From: Alicyclobacillus hesperidum
Lineage (GTDB): Bacteria > Bacillota > Bacilli > Alicyclobacillales > Alicyclobacillaceae
NCBI RefSeq assembly: GCF_900107035.1
Contig: NZ_FNOJ01000007.1
Coordinates: 62,001-126,000 of the forward strand
Length of the DNA stretch: 64,000 nt
Direction: 5' to 3'
Position numbers and translations under genes: made by a program. Each line of letters opens with the position of its first letter. Within the stretch, counting starts at the first letter, position 1. A model generated the notes under the pieces. That model searched no databases. It saw nothing but the letters and a program-made list of their open reading frames with translations, and was not told the origin of the DNA. Below are positions 9,060-16,963 of the stretch, piece after piece.

Positions 9060-9485
9060 ATGATTCGACTGCGTGGCCATCACTTGCTGTGTCTGCTCGG
9101 GTATCGGGGCATGGGCTACTCAGAGGACTACGTTCGCAACATGACACAGATCTATGAAACGTTGCGCAAAAATCCAGAGACGCGAATCCGACTGGTGGCC
9201 GGCCCAGACGATTTGTGCATGAAATTCCCAGTTGACAAACCATGTCACTGTCAAAATACAAGTGTCCACAGGCGCGATGCGGCTGTATTGGCTCGTCTTG
9301 GACTCAAGCCTAACGGTTGGTCAACCTGGGCCGAAATCCAAAAACGCATCGCCCAGCGCGTGGAATCCCATGACATTCACGCGTTATGCAAAACGTGTTC
9401 CTGGCGCACCTATGGCGTTTGTGAAGAAGGTATCGTGTTCGTTCGGTCAGGCCGCCCTTTGCCCCCAGCACCGCCAGTCGACTAA
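9060..9485 (+). CDS. DUF1284 family protein
   Basis: This 141-residue cytoplasmic protein begins IRLRGHHLLCLLGYRG, the signature of the DUF1284 family. It contains six further cysteines, including CMKFPVDKPCHC and CKTCSW, which suggest a metal or iron-sulfur site. The function is unknown in the family. The ATG at 9060 follows AAAGGAG; an overlapping GTG at 9039 is less likely. It starts 17 bases after the oxidase-like gene, so the two are probably co-transcribed. Confidence 0.85.
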   Translation: MIRLRGHHLLCLLGYRGMGYSEDYVRNMTQIYETLRKNPETRIRLVAGPDDLCMKFPVDKPCHCQNTSVHRRDAAVLARLGLKPNGWSTWAEIQKRIAQRVESHDIHALCKTCSWRTYGVCEEGIVFVRSGRPLPPAPPVD

Positions 9486-9497
9486 GCGTTGGTCTGA

Positions 9498-11387
9498 TCA
9501 TCCCTTAGTCTGTGGCAACGCTTGTTGTGGGGCAATCGGTAGCAGAATCGTTACGGTCGTCCCTTGCCCGATGGCGCTCTGCACGGAGAGGCGACCGCCG
9601 TGCTCTGCGACAATTCGCTGGCTTACCATCATACCTAAACCCGTCCCTTGCTCCTTCGTCGTAAAAAACGGCTCCCCGATATGCTTCAACTTTTCCGGTG
9701 GGATGCCAACTCCCTCGTCGATAAAGTCGATTTGCACATGATCATCGTGCCGCTTCGCCACGACGCACAAAGTTCCGCCGCGCTCCATCGCTTCGATCCC
9801 GTTGCGAACAATATTGATGAAAACCTGTTTCAATTGATTGGGTTCACACGTAATCTGAGGCAAGTCATCAGGAAAGGTTGTCTCGATCACGACGTTGTGA
9901 ATAATCGCCTGTGGACTCATGAACGAAACAATTTCCTGTAACAGCAAATCGACATCTTCTGCCGAATAATGGACCTGTTGCGGCTTCGCAAGCATGAGCA
10001 GTTCGCCCAAAATGAGCTCCATGCGCCCGACTTCGCCTTTCATTATTTCAAGGTATCGCTTGTTATTTCCTTTTGATTTGCGGTGCATCAAGTCAATAAA
10101 CCCTTTTAACGCCGTGAGCGGGTTGCGAATCTCGTGAGCAATGCCGGCCGCCAATTGACCGACGGCCGCCAACTTTTCCGACCGCTCCAACAGTTCCCGA
10201 GACGTTTCCAATGCCAACTCCTGCTCTTTGCGAGCCGTAATATCTTGAGCCACGCCGAAAAAGCGAACAGGTCTGCCGTCGGCATCCATATCCGTTTGAC
10301 CCAGGGCCGAAATATGCCGGATTTCACCACGCCCAGTAAGGATCCGAAACTCAATTTCATACAATTCACCAGAAAGCGACTCTTGCACCGCTTGATGAAC
10401 TGCTGCTCGATCCTCTTCCACAACAGTTTGTAAAAAAGATTCGTACGTTCCTGAAAACCCCTTCGGGTTCATATCCCAAATCACAAACATCTCATCGGAC
10501 CATACGAGGTGGTCGTGTTGCACATCGAGTTCCCAGTAGCCTGAACGAGCCAATTGATGTGCCTGCTTCAGATTGTCCCGGCTTCGCTGTAGCTCATGTT
10601 CTTGTGCCAGCTTGTCCGAGATGTCCCGAAACGTCATCACAGCTCCGACAATCTCGCCAGCCTCGTTGATTGGCGTGATGGAATATTCGACAGGGATGGG
10701 CGCGTGCCCATCCTCACTTCGATGAAACCATGCTCTGCAGTCGGTGATCACCCGACCGACTTCGAGTGTAGAAGCAAACAAGTCGTGGCTCTGCCGTCCC
10801 AAAAAACCAGTCACGGAAGCAAACGGCCTGCCAATCATGTCTTGAATGCCGAGCCCCAGGATGTTTGCCGCGGCTGGATTGGCGAAAATAATACACTGTT
10901 GCGGATCAATGCCCACAATCCCTTCACTAGCCGCATTTAATATCCACTCGTATTTGCGCTTTAACGCCGCCAATTCTTCATCCACAAGCCGTTCATCGGT
11001 CACATCGCGACCCATTCCGATGACGCCCACAATTCGACCGTGCGCATTGCATTGTACGCTCAGGGTCACCTCAAACCAACGGTAACGGCCGCTCTTATGG
11101 CGAATGCGCAACGTCATTCGCTTATGAGTAGCCCCTTGCTCCAGCGCCTTGATGGCTTCGTCCCAGATATCCCGGTCTTCGAGGTGTAAAAACGGCTCAA
11201 TAGTTTGCCCCAAAATTTCTTCGCACGTATAGCCTAAAACATGATAAACCGATGGCGAGACATACTCGCAAATCCCCGTTGACGTGCAATATGTAATCAC
11301 ATCTTGTGAATTATGTGAAATGATATCGAATAGCTGCTTGATCCGCCGCGCACGCCTGCGCGGGGAATCTCCCGGCCACTCAGTCAT
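9498..11387 (-). CDS. Multi-PAS sensor histidine kinase (sporulation-kinase type)
   Basis: This soluble kinase of 629 residues has three PAS/PAC domains (about 20-125, 140-255 and 270-385), then the dimerisation domain with phospho-accepting His418 in GIAHEIRNPLT. The ATPase domain contains NIVRNGIEAM (N box), DEGVGIP and GTGLGM. No membrane segment is present. This layout matches KinA/KinE-type phosphorelay kinases that feed Spo0F/Spo0A; the pathway is inferred because no response regulator is adjacent. ATG 11387 is chosen, with GGGTGG upstream, because a longer frame from TTG 11465 would run through the namA terminator. Confidence 0.87.
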   Translation of the reverse strand: MTEWPGDSPRRRARRIKQLFDIISHNSQDVITYCTSTGICEYVSPSVYHVLGYTCEEILGQTIEPFLHLEDRDIWDEAIKALEQGATHKRMTLRIRHKSGRYRWFEVTLSVQCNAHGRIVGVIGMGRDVTDERLVDEELAALKRKYEWILNAASEGIVGIDPQQCIIFANPAAANILGLGIQDMIGRPFASVTGFLGRQSHDLFASTLEVGRVITDCRAWFHRSEDGHAPIPVEYSITPINEAGEIVGAVMTFRDISDKLAQEHELQRSRDNLKQAHQLARSGYWELDVQHDHLVWSDEMFVIWDMNPKGFSGTYESFLQTVVEEDRAAVHQAVQESLSGELYEIEFRILTGRGEIRHISALGQTDMDADGRPVRFFGVAQDITARKEQELALETSRELLERSEKLAAVGQLAAGIAHEIRNPLTALKGFIDLMHRKSKGNNKRYLEIMKGEVGRMELILGELLMLAKPQQVHYSAEDVDLLLQEIVSFMSPQAIIHNVVIETTFPDDLPQITCEPNQLKQVFINIVRNGIEAMERGGTLCVVAKRHDDHVQIDFIDEGVGIPPEKLKHIGEPFFTTKEQGTGLGMMVSQRIVAEHGGRLSVQSAIGQGTTVTILLPIAPQQALPQTKG

Positions 11388-11425
11388 GGCAACCACCCGC
11401 GTTCCGCAACCGAACAGATGTTGCC

Positions 11426-11463
11426 AAAAAGAGCCGACAGGCGAATTGGGTGCCTTTCGGCTC
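11426..11463 (-). terminator. Intrinsic terminator after namA
   Basis: Read on the minus strand, GAGCCGAAAGGCA (11463-11451) pairs imperfectly with GCCTGTCGGCTC (11442-11431) around an 8-base loop and is followed by TTTTT at 11430-11426. It ends namA transcription just before the kinase gene. Confidence 0.75.
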
Positions 11464-11560
11464 AAGTCAGCAACAAACCGATTCCGTTCAATGCATCTCT
11501 ATCTATTCTACTTGTTGTATCATACGTGGCGGAACGCAGATTCGCAACGACCAGTGAATG

Positions 11561-12586
11561 TCAAAATGCCCGCGCATATTGCTTTGGCACATTCAGCTCG
11601 ACACCCAGTGCCTGTGCAGCGTGAATCGGCCAGTATGGATCCCTAAGCAGGCCGCGCCCGATGGCGACGAGATCCGCATCACCGCTGGCGATGACGGACT
11701 CGGCCAAGGCGTACTCGTCGAGCATACCGACGGCGATGACAGGCACGTCAAGCGCCTCCTTGATTTGGCGTGCAAACGGCACCTGATAGCCCGGATAGTT
11801 GCCAGGTTTGCGCTTGCCCGGCCGACCCTCGCCGCCAGAGCTGACATGCACGACGTCGACCCCAGCCTCACGATAACGACGGCAAAGCTCGATCGCGTGA
11901 TCGATCCCGTAACCGCCATCGACGTATTCGACTGCCGAGATGCGAATCAAAAGCGGCATACTGCTTGGCATTTCGCTTTTCACCGCCTGGATGACTTCGA
12001 CGCCAAAGCGGGCGAGGTCTTGTCCGTATTCATCGGAGCGGCGATTGGTCACAGGCGATTGGAACTGATGAATGAGATAACCGTGCGCGCCGTGTAGCTC
12101 AATCGTATCAAATCCAGCGGCCACGGCCCGTTTTGCCGCTTGGCCAAACCGTTCGACCATGCGCTTGACCTCGTCTGTCGACAATTCACGGGGCACCTTA
12201 TACTGTGGTCCCTCAAATGCAATTGCAGACGGCGCCACAGGCGTTGCTGCGTCTTCGGCTTTACGTCCCGCATGTGCAATTTGCACGCCAATTTTGGCGC
12301 CATAACCGTGACAGGCGTCAACAATGCGCGCAAACGGCGCAATGTGATCGTCCGACCAAAGCCCGAGATCGAAGTCGCTGATCCGACCATCCGGCTCCAC
12401 GTCTGTCATCTCGATAATGACCAGTCCGGCCCCGCCAATCGCCCGACTTGTATAGTGTGTGTAATGCCAGTCATTCGGTTTACCGTCTTTTGCCGTCACT
12501 GAGTATTGGCACATTGGCGCCATGACAATCCGGTTTTTTAGCTCAAGACTTCCCACCGTAAACGGCGTAAACAGGTGTGCCATCAT
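11561..12586 (-). CDS. namA: NADPH dehydrogenase, Old Yellow Enzyme family (YqjM/NamA)
   Basis: This FMN-dependent ene-reductase reduces activated C=C bonds with NADPH. It has 341 residues, close to B. subtilis YqjM (338). It shows the YqjM-class residues Cys26 and Tyr28 in MAPMCQYS, the active-site HGAHGYLIHQF motif, and the phosphate-binding end VAIGRGLLRDP. The start is the ATG-ATG pair at 12586, after GGAGATGGGGAG. Its own sigma-A promoter and terminator make it monocistronic. Physiologically it is usually linked to xenobiotic or oxidative stress handling. Confidence 0.95.
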   Translation of the reverse strand: MMAHLFTPFTVGSLELKNRIVMAPMCQYSVTAKDGKPNDWHYTHYTSRAIGGAGLVIIEMTDVEPDGRISDFDLGLWSDDHIAPFARIVDACHGYGAKIGVQIAHAGRKAEDAATPVAPSAIAFEGPQYKVPRELSTDEVKRMVERFGQAAKRAVAAGFDTIELHGAHGYLIHQFQSPVTNRRSDEYGQDLARFGVEVIQAVKSEMPSSMPLLIRISAVEYVDGGYGIDHAIELCRRYREAGVDVVHVSSGGEGRPGKRKPGNYPGYQVPFARQIKEALDVPVIAVGMLDEYALAESVIASGDADLVAIGRGLLRDPYWPIHAAQALGVELNVPKQYARAF

Positions 12587-12693
12587 CCACCGCTCCCCAT
12601 CTCCAAAAATCGCACCCAAGCGGGCCTTTCAGCCTCATGGTGCCCTAAAGCGCGCCCAGGCATCAAACTATCGTCTATTTACTTACTACTTTT

Positions 12694-12722
12694 TTTATAG
12701 CACATTCGCAAAGGCCATGCAA
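12694..12722 (-). promoter_or_regulatory. Sigma-A promoter of namA
   Basis: On the minus strand TTGCAT (12722-12717) and TATAAA (12699-12694) are 17 bases apart, about 110 bases before the namA start codon. Confidence 0.7.
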
Positions 12723-12765
12723 AAATCCACCTTGGACACATCTCCACGAAGGGGCCCAAACTGGC

Positions 12766-14112
12766 TTAGTGAACTGGAAACGAGGCTGTCACCTGTGTGC
12801 CCACACCCCAATCAGCAGGGCTCGCGATGCTCATCTCGCCGCTATGTGCTTCGACGATCCACTTCGCGATCGCAAGGCCAAGCCCCGCGCCAACTGTCGC
12901 GCGAGATGGATCAGCCTGATAAAACCGTTCCCATACGCGCGACAAGTGTTCTGGAGCAATGCCAGATCCAGTGTCTTTCACGACGAGCAAAGCACGATTG
13001 TGTTGTCGTAACACTTCGATCACGATACGTCCCCCTTCCGGGGTAAACGACAAGGCGTTGTCAAGGACAATGGCGAACCATTGCCGTAGCCGTTCCGGAT
13101 CCGCCTGAAGCTGTACGGACGCCAACGCGCCGGTCAAAAGGTGGACGCCGTGGGCACGGGCGAGATCGCCAAAACGCTCCTCTGCTTCCCTGGCGAGAAC
13201 GTCCAACTGAACTTCGCGCATTTGCAGCCATGCATGCCCGGAGTCTGCTCGCGCCAAGATCAGTAAATCGCCAACCAACTTTTGCAATCGCCGCGTTTCG
13301 CGATCGAGCGCAGCCAATGTTTCTGCCATTTCTTCGACGGTCGCAGACGGATTGCGAAACATCCGCTCGACGTGAAGTTGGACAATGGAAAGGGGGGTTC
13401 GCAGCTCGTGCGAAGCGTTGGCAACAAACTGCTGTTGTCGGGTCCAAGCCCGCGAAATGGGCGCTAACGCTCGATTGGCCAAAAAGATGCCGATGGCTGC
13501 AGCAAGTCCGGCAAAACCGATGATGCTCACTTCCATGACCTTCGTCATATGGCGCAAAAAGGCGACGTCCATCGTGCGGTTATAGAGAAGGTAGACAGCC
13601 TTTACGGGTTGACCATGGTATACGATCGGCGATGTAGGGTAAACCGCCTGTAGGAGAAATGGCGTGTTGTCGAGCAACACTGCGCGCAATCGATTCGACG
13701 CGGGGAACGCAAACAGTTGTTTGAGCTCCGCGTTGGACAGACTGCCAGCGGGCGTCTGAACAACCACCTGCCGCGCGGTCCCTTGTAGCACGTAAACCAT
13801 GTGTTGGTCGCGCGTTTCCCGCTCTTCCTCATCGAGCGAAGTCGGGGGCGGATCATCCTCCCCTGCGGGATTCGACTTCGGCTTGGGACGATTCATAGGA
13901 CTTCCATCTATTTCATCGTGATCGCCAAAAATTTGGTCGTTATAGTGCGCCAGCATTTGTGTAGCGGCTGAGGTCACTGCCTGGGCTTCGAGTGACCATA
14001 AGCGCTGAGCCATGACGCGATCCACGACCCATGCAAACAGCACGAGAATTCCGATAAACGCGAGGGTATACAACGCAACAAGTTGCCATGCGGTCTTCCG
14101 AAACACGGTCAC
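12766..14112 (-). CDS. EnvZ/OmpR-class sensor histidine kinase
   Basis: This membrane sensor kinase has 448 residues. TM1 spans about 12-33 and TM2 about 193-213, enclosing an extracytoplasmic domain of roughly 160 residues that contains an acidic/Pro-rich stretch. The phospho-accepting residue is His235 in FVANASHELRTPL. ATPase motifs are VLDNALSFTPEGG, DTGSGI and GAGLGLAI. A canonical HAMP domain is not obvious between TM2 and the His box. The GTG start overlaps the stop of the response regulator (GTGA), so the pair is translationally coupled. The signal is unknown. Confidence 0.9.
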   Translation of the reverse strand: MTVFRKTAWQLVALYTLAFIGILVLFAWVVDRVMAQRLWSLEAQAVTSAATQMLAHYNDQIFGDHDEIDGSPMNRPKPKSNPAGEDDPPPTSLDEEERETRDQHMVYVLQGTARQVVVQTPAGSLSNAELKQLFAFPASNRLRAVLLDNTPFLLQAVYPTSPIVYHGQPVKAVYLLYNRTMDVAFLRHMTKVMEVSIIGFAGLAAAIGIFLANRALAPISRAWTRQQQFVANASHELRTPLSIVQLHVERMFRNPSATVEEMAETLAALDRETRRLQKLVGDLLILARADSGHAWLQMREVQLDVLAREAEERFGDLARAHGVHLLTGALASVQLQADPERLRQWFAIVLDNALSFTPEGGRIVIEVLRQHNRALLVVKDTGSGIAPEHLSRVWERFYQADPSRATVGAGLGLAIAKWIVEAHSGEMSIASPADWGVGTQVTASFPVH

Positions 14113-14783
14113 GACTCACTCCAGATATAGCCGACATTGCGAATGGTGCGAATGCGCTTGTCCAGGTCAAACGGCTTCAACTTTTTACGCACGTAATGTA
14201 TATACAAATCGACAGTCGACTCACTCGTCTCTGCATCGTGTCCCCAAAGGCGATACGAAATTCGCTCGCGCGTGAGAATTTCACCTTGATGCAACAGGAG
14301 ATATTCAAGCAGATCGAATTCTTTGTCTGTCAGAACAAGTGGCGTATCCTCATACACGGCCTCTTTGGCTGCTGGATTAAGCACGAGATAACCACTTTTC
14401 ACCGTCATATCAGCGCCAACATCGCGGTTGCGTCGCAGCAGCGCCCGCAGACGGGCGAGCAACTCTTCCGTGGCGAACGGTTTTGCCAGATAGTCGTCCG
14501 CCCCCGCATTCAGGCCAACCACACGATCATCGACATCGCCGCGCGCGGTGAGAAACAGCACGGGCACAAAAATCTGTTGCAGGCGCAATTGTTTGACCAA
14601 CTCGATCCCGTTGAGTCCGGGTAACATGATGTCGACAATGAGGACGTCGTAAACTGCCGATTCTGCAAAATAAAGTCCATCGTCGCCAGTTTCCGCGACG
14701 TCGACTTGATATGATGCCTCTTCCAAGATTTTTGCAACAATGGCGCGCAGACCGGGATCGTCCTCGATCAACAAGACTCGCAT
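14109..14783 (-). CDS. OmpR/PhoB-family response regulator
   Basis: This 224-residue transcription regulator partners the downstream kinase. The receiver domain has acidic residues in LLIEDDPG, the phospho-acceptor Asp in VLIVDIMLPG, and Lys in YLAKPF. The C-terminal winged helix includes LLEYLLLHQGEILTRE and STVDLYIHYVRKKL, which are typical of the family. The ATG at 14783 gives the usual MRVLLIEDD start; a GTG at 14792 is also possible. A TATAAT sequence precedes it on the minus strand near 14828-14833, but without a good -35. Target genes are unknown. Confidence 0.92.
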   Translation of the reverse strand: MRVLLIEDDPGLRAIVAKILEEASYQVDVAETGDDGLYFAESAVYDVLIVDIMLPGLNGIELVKQLRLQQIFVPVLFLTARGDVDDRVVGLNAGADDYLAKPFATEELLARLRALLRRNRDVGADMTVKSGYLVLNPAAKEAVYEDTPLVLTDKEFDLLEYLLLHQGEILTRERISYRLWGHDAETSESTVDLYIHYVRKKLKPFDLDKRIRTIRNVGYIWSES

Positions 14784-14872
14784 CTGAACCACACATCCTT
14801 ATGCCCATTCCATCGTGACATTGGCCTATTATATTACCCAAAGAAACTTGAAATTGCATTTGCTCCTGATAC

Positions 14873-14900
14873 CTGGTGGGGTGAAACCCCGGAACACCAG
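14873..14900. repeat. Hairpin between response regulator and CotF-like gene
   Basis: CTGGTG at 14873-14878 pairs with CACCAG at 14895-14900, and an inner GGGG/CCCC stem closes a TGAAA loop. It lies in the divergent intergenic region. A further palindrome, ATACGGACCGTAT, follows at about 14918-14930. Confidence 0.5.
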
Positions 14901-14958
14901 ATAACCGCCCTATAATGATACGGACCGTATAGCAAACTCTCATTAAGGAGGATCTATC

Positions 14959-15240
14959 ATGGGCGAAAGCGCACGGTCCGCATCGCAGCGTTCCCTCGCC
15001 ACGCACGAAACACTAGAATTACATGATTTCTCGCCATGAAATCCAATCGCCTAGCGCAAGACAAACGAACCGTAGCAAAAATTACCGATCCGCATTTGCG
15101 AGACATGTATCTTACATACCTTCCACGAGCAAATCTTCAACTATTTTCTTCAACATGATGTATACCCGGCATACGACGTGGAAAAGATCATTGAACACGA
15201 TATACGGAACACGATATACGCAACGCAAAGTCTGCGATAG
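14959..15240 (+). pseudogene. CotF-like spore coat protein, two compensating frameshifts
   Basis: ATG 14959 with a perfect AAGGAGG seven bases upstream begins a frame reading SLATHETLELHDF, the typical start of CotF/YhcQ-type spore coat proteins, but it meets TGA at 15037. The matching continuation LAMKSNRLAQDKRTVAKI lies in another frame from 15033. The C-terminal part (FHEQIFNYFLQHDVYPAYDV, then EKIIEHDIRNTIYAT) is back in the first frame from 15115 to TAG at 15240. One base appears lost near 15031 and one gained near 15111-15114. The joined product would be about 93 residues. Family assignment is from remembered coat-protein patterns. Confidence 0.7.
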
Positions 15241-15279
15241 CTATGCCAATTCGTTCACGGCAACCGCGAAGCGATTTAC

Positions 15280-15310
15280 CAAGCCCCCCCACGCAAGTTG
15301 GGGGTTTCTA
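15280..15310 (+). terminator. Terminator after the CotF-like gene
   Basis: AAGCCCCC and GGGGGTTT can pair across an 11-base loop, and a short T-rich run follows on the plus strand. Beyond it, up to 15453, I see no gene. Confidence 0.55.
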
Positions 15311-15453
15311 CATACACTCCATACTGTTATCCATTTTCAACCACGGCATATTCAAACCATTTTTCAATGTTATTGTGGGATTGTAAACATAGATCTATGA
15401 ACTTCTTCGCTTCTGCAACGGACTGCACTGCATAGAAAGGAGCATCCATCCAC

Positions 15454-15903
15454 GTGCTCGCAGCGTTTGAACACATGTTTCCTGCTACGATTCATCCCAT
15501 GGTCGTTCATTTCACGATTGCCATTACGTATCTTGCAACACTTGCAGGCCTTATTGGGCTCCTACGCCGCAAGTCTGATTTCTGGCCTAGATCGTTTCTG
15601 TATCTCCTGGGTCTAGGTATCCTAGCTACCATCGCTGCAGGTGTCGCGGGTGTGATCAGTGAATCCTACATTCGTCAGATTTCACCGACCGTTGCACCCA
15701 TGTTCCATCGTCATAAGGAGTACGGCGTGTTAACAGGTGTCGCACTCATCTTCGCCTTCGTTACGCAGTGGCTGCTTGGCTTACGGAAACAACGAGTAGC
15801 TATGATTGGCTTCATCGCGTCGCTCGTCGCCACGGTCCTCGTCAGCCTCGCCGGGCACCTGGGAGGAACGCTTGTTTATCACGATGCGTTTGGTGTCGGA
15901 TAA
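15454..15903 (+). CDS. DUF2231 family membrane protein
   Basis: This 149-residue integral membrane protein has four hydrophobic segments (about 15-38, 48-68, 87-108 and 115-137). It carries the DUF2231 hallmark IHPMVVHFTIAITYL near the N-terminus and a closing GHLGGTLVYHDAFGV motif. The conserved histidines could bind haem, as proposed for related families, but no function is established. The GTG start is preceded by AAAGGAG, somewhat far upstream. It converges on the next gene. Confidence 0.82.
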   Translation: MLAAFEHMFPATIHPMVVHFTIAITYLATLAGLIGLLRRKSDFWPRSFLYLLGLGILATIAAGVAGVISESYIRQISPTVAPMFHRHKEYGVLTGVALIFAFVTQWLLGLRKQRVAMIGFIASLVATVLVSLAGHLGGTLVYHDAFGVG

Positions 15904-15914
15904 ACATCAGCGTG

Positions 15915-16316
15915 TCACTGGTCGTCACTTGCAAATGCGGATCCCTTGATGAACCGTTGGATTTCCCATATTCCATCGTTGTTGAAATTAGATATCCATA
16001 AGGTTACAGAATGTCCATTTCCAAATGTTAAAACCTCGTAGGTTTTCAATGTAGCAACATCTGATGCCGCCCTACCGCCCCCAATATACTGGCGAAGGAC
16101 ATTAAAGTCTGCGCGAGTGAATGTATTCCTTGTTAAGGGTGTCATCAGTTGTTGCACCTGTTCCGGTTGGCCACTGATGATTGCTTGTTCAAACATCAAG
16201 GACACGCTGGTTGGACTCGTTGGCCTCATTACACTTGACCTCAATGGGTAGTCAGCGAACCAAAAACCCCCGGCCCCAACAAGAACACCCAATAATACCC
16301 ATAAGGCATTTTTCAA
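15915..16316 (-). CDS. Hypothetical secreted or membrane-anchored protein
   Basis: A 133-residue product with an N-terminal hydrophobic segment (about 5-22, VLLGVLVGAGGFWFA) that acts as signal peptide or anchor. A compact domain follows, resembling NTF2-like/DUF4878 folds in pattern (SLMFEQAIISGQPEQVQQLM, ending WEIQRFIKG). I do not recognise a specific family. The TTG start at 16316 has GGGAGTGGTGG just upstream. It lies between rnpB and a DUF2231 gene. Confidence 0.55.
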   Translation of the reverse strand: MKNALWVLLGVLVGAGGFWFADYPLRSSVMRPTSPTSVSLMFEQAIISGQPEQVQQLMTPLTRNTFTRADFNVLRQYIGGGRAASDVATLKTYEVLTFGNGHSVTLWISNFNNDGIWEIQRFIKGSAFASDDQ

Positions 16317-16409
16317 TTTCCACCACTCCCACACTCGTGCAGTCGATATGCAATACCTTTGTGACATCGGACTTGAAAGGAGACGCATGCTCACTTACAA
16401 AATTGAATA

Positions 16410-16457
16410 AAGCAAAACCGCGCTCAGGCTCGGTGTAAAATCAAGCTTAGCGCGGTT
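16410..16457 (-). terminator. Terminator of rnpB
   Basis: On the minus strand AACCGCGCT (16457-16449) pairs with AGCGCGGTT (16424-16416), followed by TTGCTTT. It lies about 30 bases past the end of RNase P RNA. Confidence 0.75.
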
Positions 16458-16483
16458 CATGATGATGTATGTACGATATAATG

Positions 16484-16906
16484 GTACGAAGAAGTAAGCC
16501 TGTAAGCCGAGTTCTGTACTCCTGTGCTACAAACGGCACGCGCAGAGCGGCCTCGCACGTATGGAGCAGCAATCATCTATCTAGGCCGACTGTTGCCAGT
16601 CGGCTCAAGCGACCAACCCGAGTGCGTGGCGGGCCACCACATCAGCACTCCTATCCGGTCTTGCTCCAGGTGGGGTTTACCTAGCCAATCCGTCTCCGGA
16701 CTGCTGGTGCGCTCTTACCGCACCGTTGCATCCTTGCCTGAGCCTGAAACAGGCCATCGGCGGTCTACATTTCTGTGGCACTTTCCCTGAGATCGCTCTC
16801 GCCGGACGTTATCCGGCACCCTGCCCTGCGGAGCTCGGACTTTCCTCCCGTGCTGCCTTTCGGCCATGCACCGGCGATTGCCCAGCTTACTTCCTCGCTT
16901 GAAACC
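16484..16906 (-). ncRNA. rnpB: RNase P RNA, class A
   Basis: This is the catalytic RNA of RNase P, which trims tRNA 5' ends. On the minus strand it contains the universal GAGGAAAGTCCGAGCTC near the 5' end and ACAGAACTCGGCTTAC near the 3' end. P1 forms from 16898-16885 and 16499-16486. The L15 segment AGGTAAACCCCACCTGGAG, with the GGU that binds tRNA CCA, is visible. P13 (GGTGCG...GCGCACC), P14 and a P18 with a GCAA loop are also present. These elements mark the ancestral class A architecture rather than the B. subtilis class B. Ends are approximate. Confidence 0.95.
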
Positions 16907-16912
16907 TCTCAT

Positions 16913-16941
16913 AGTATACTCCGGTCGGCGCACACTGACAA
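16913..16941 (-). promoter_or_regulatory. Sigma-A promoter of rnpB
   Basis: TTGTCA (16941-16936) and TATACT (16918-16913) are separated by exactly 17 bases on the minus strand. The predicted start near 16906 matches the 5' end of RNase P RNA. Confidence 0.85.
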
Positions 16942-16963
16942 CCACACACCATAAAGTTACAGT

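Noticed and set aside
11388-11465. Upstream TTG start for the PAS histidine kinase
   Set aside because: It would place 26 extra codons over the namA intrinsic terminator and lacks a ribosome site.
16469-16945. Several open frames through 16.47-16.95 kb
   Set aside because: The region is RNase P RNA with its own promoter and terminator, so the frames are incidental.
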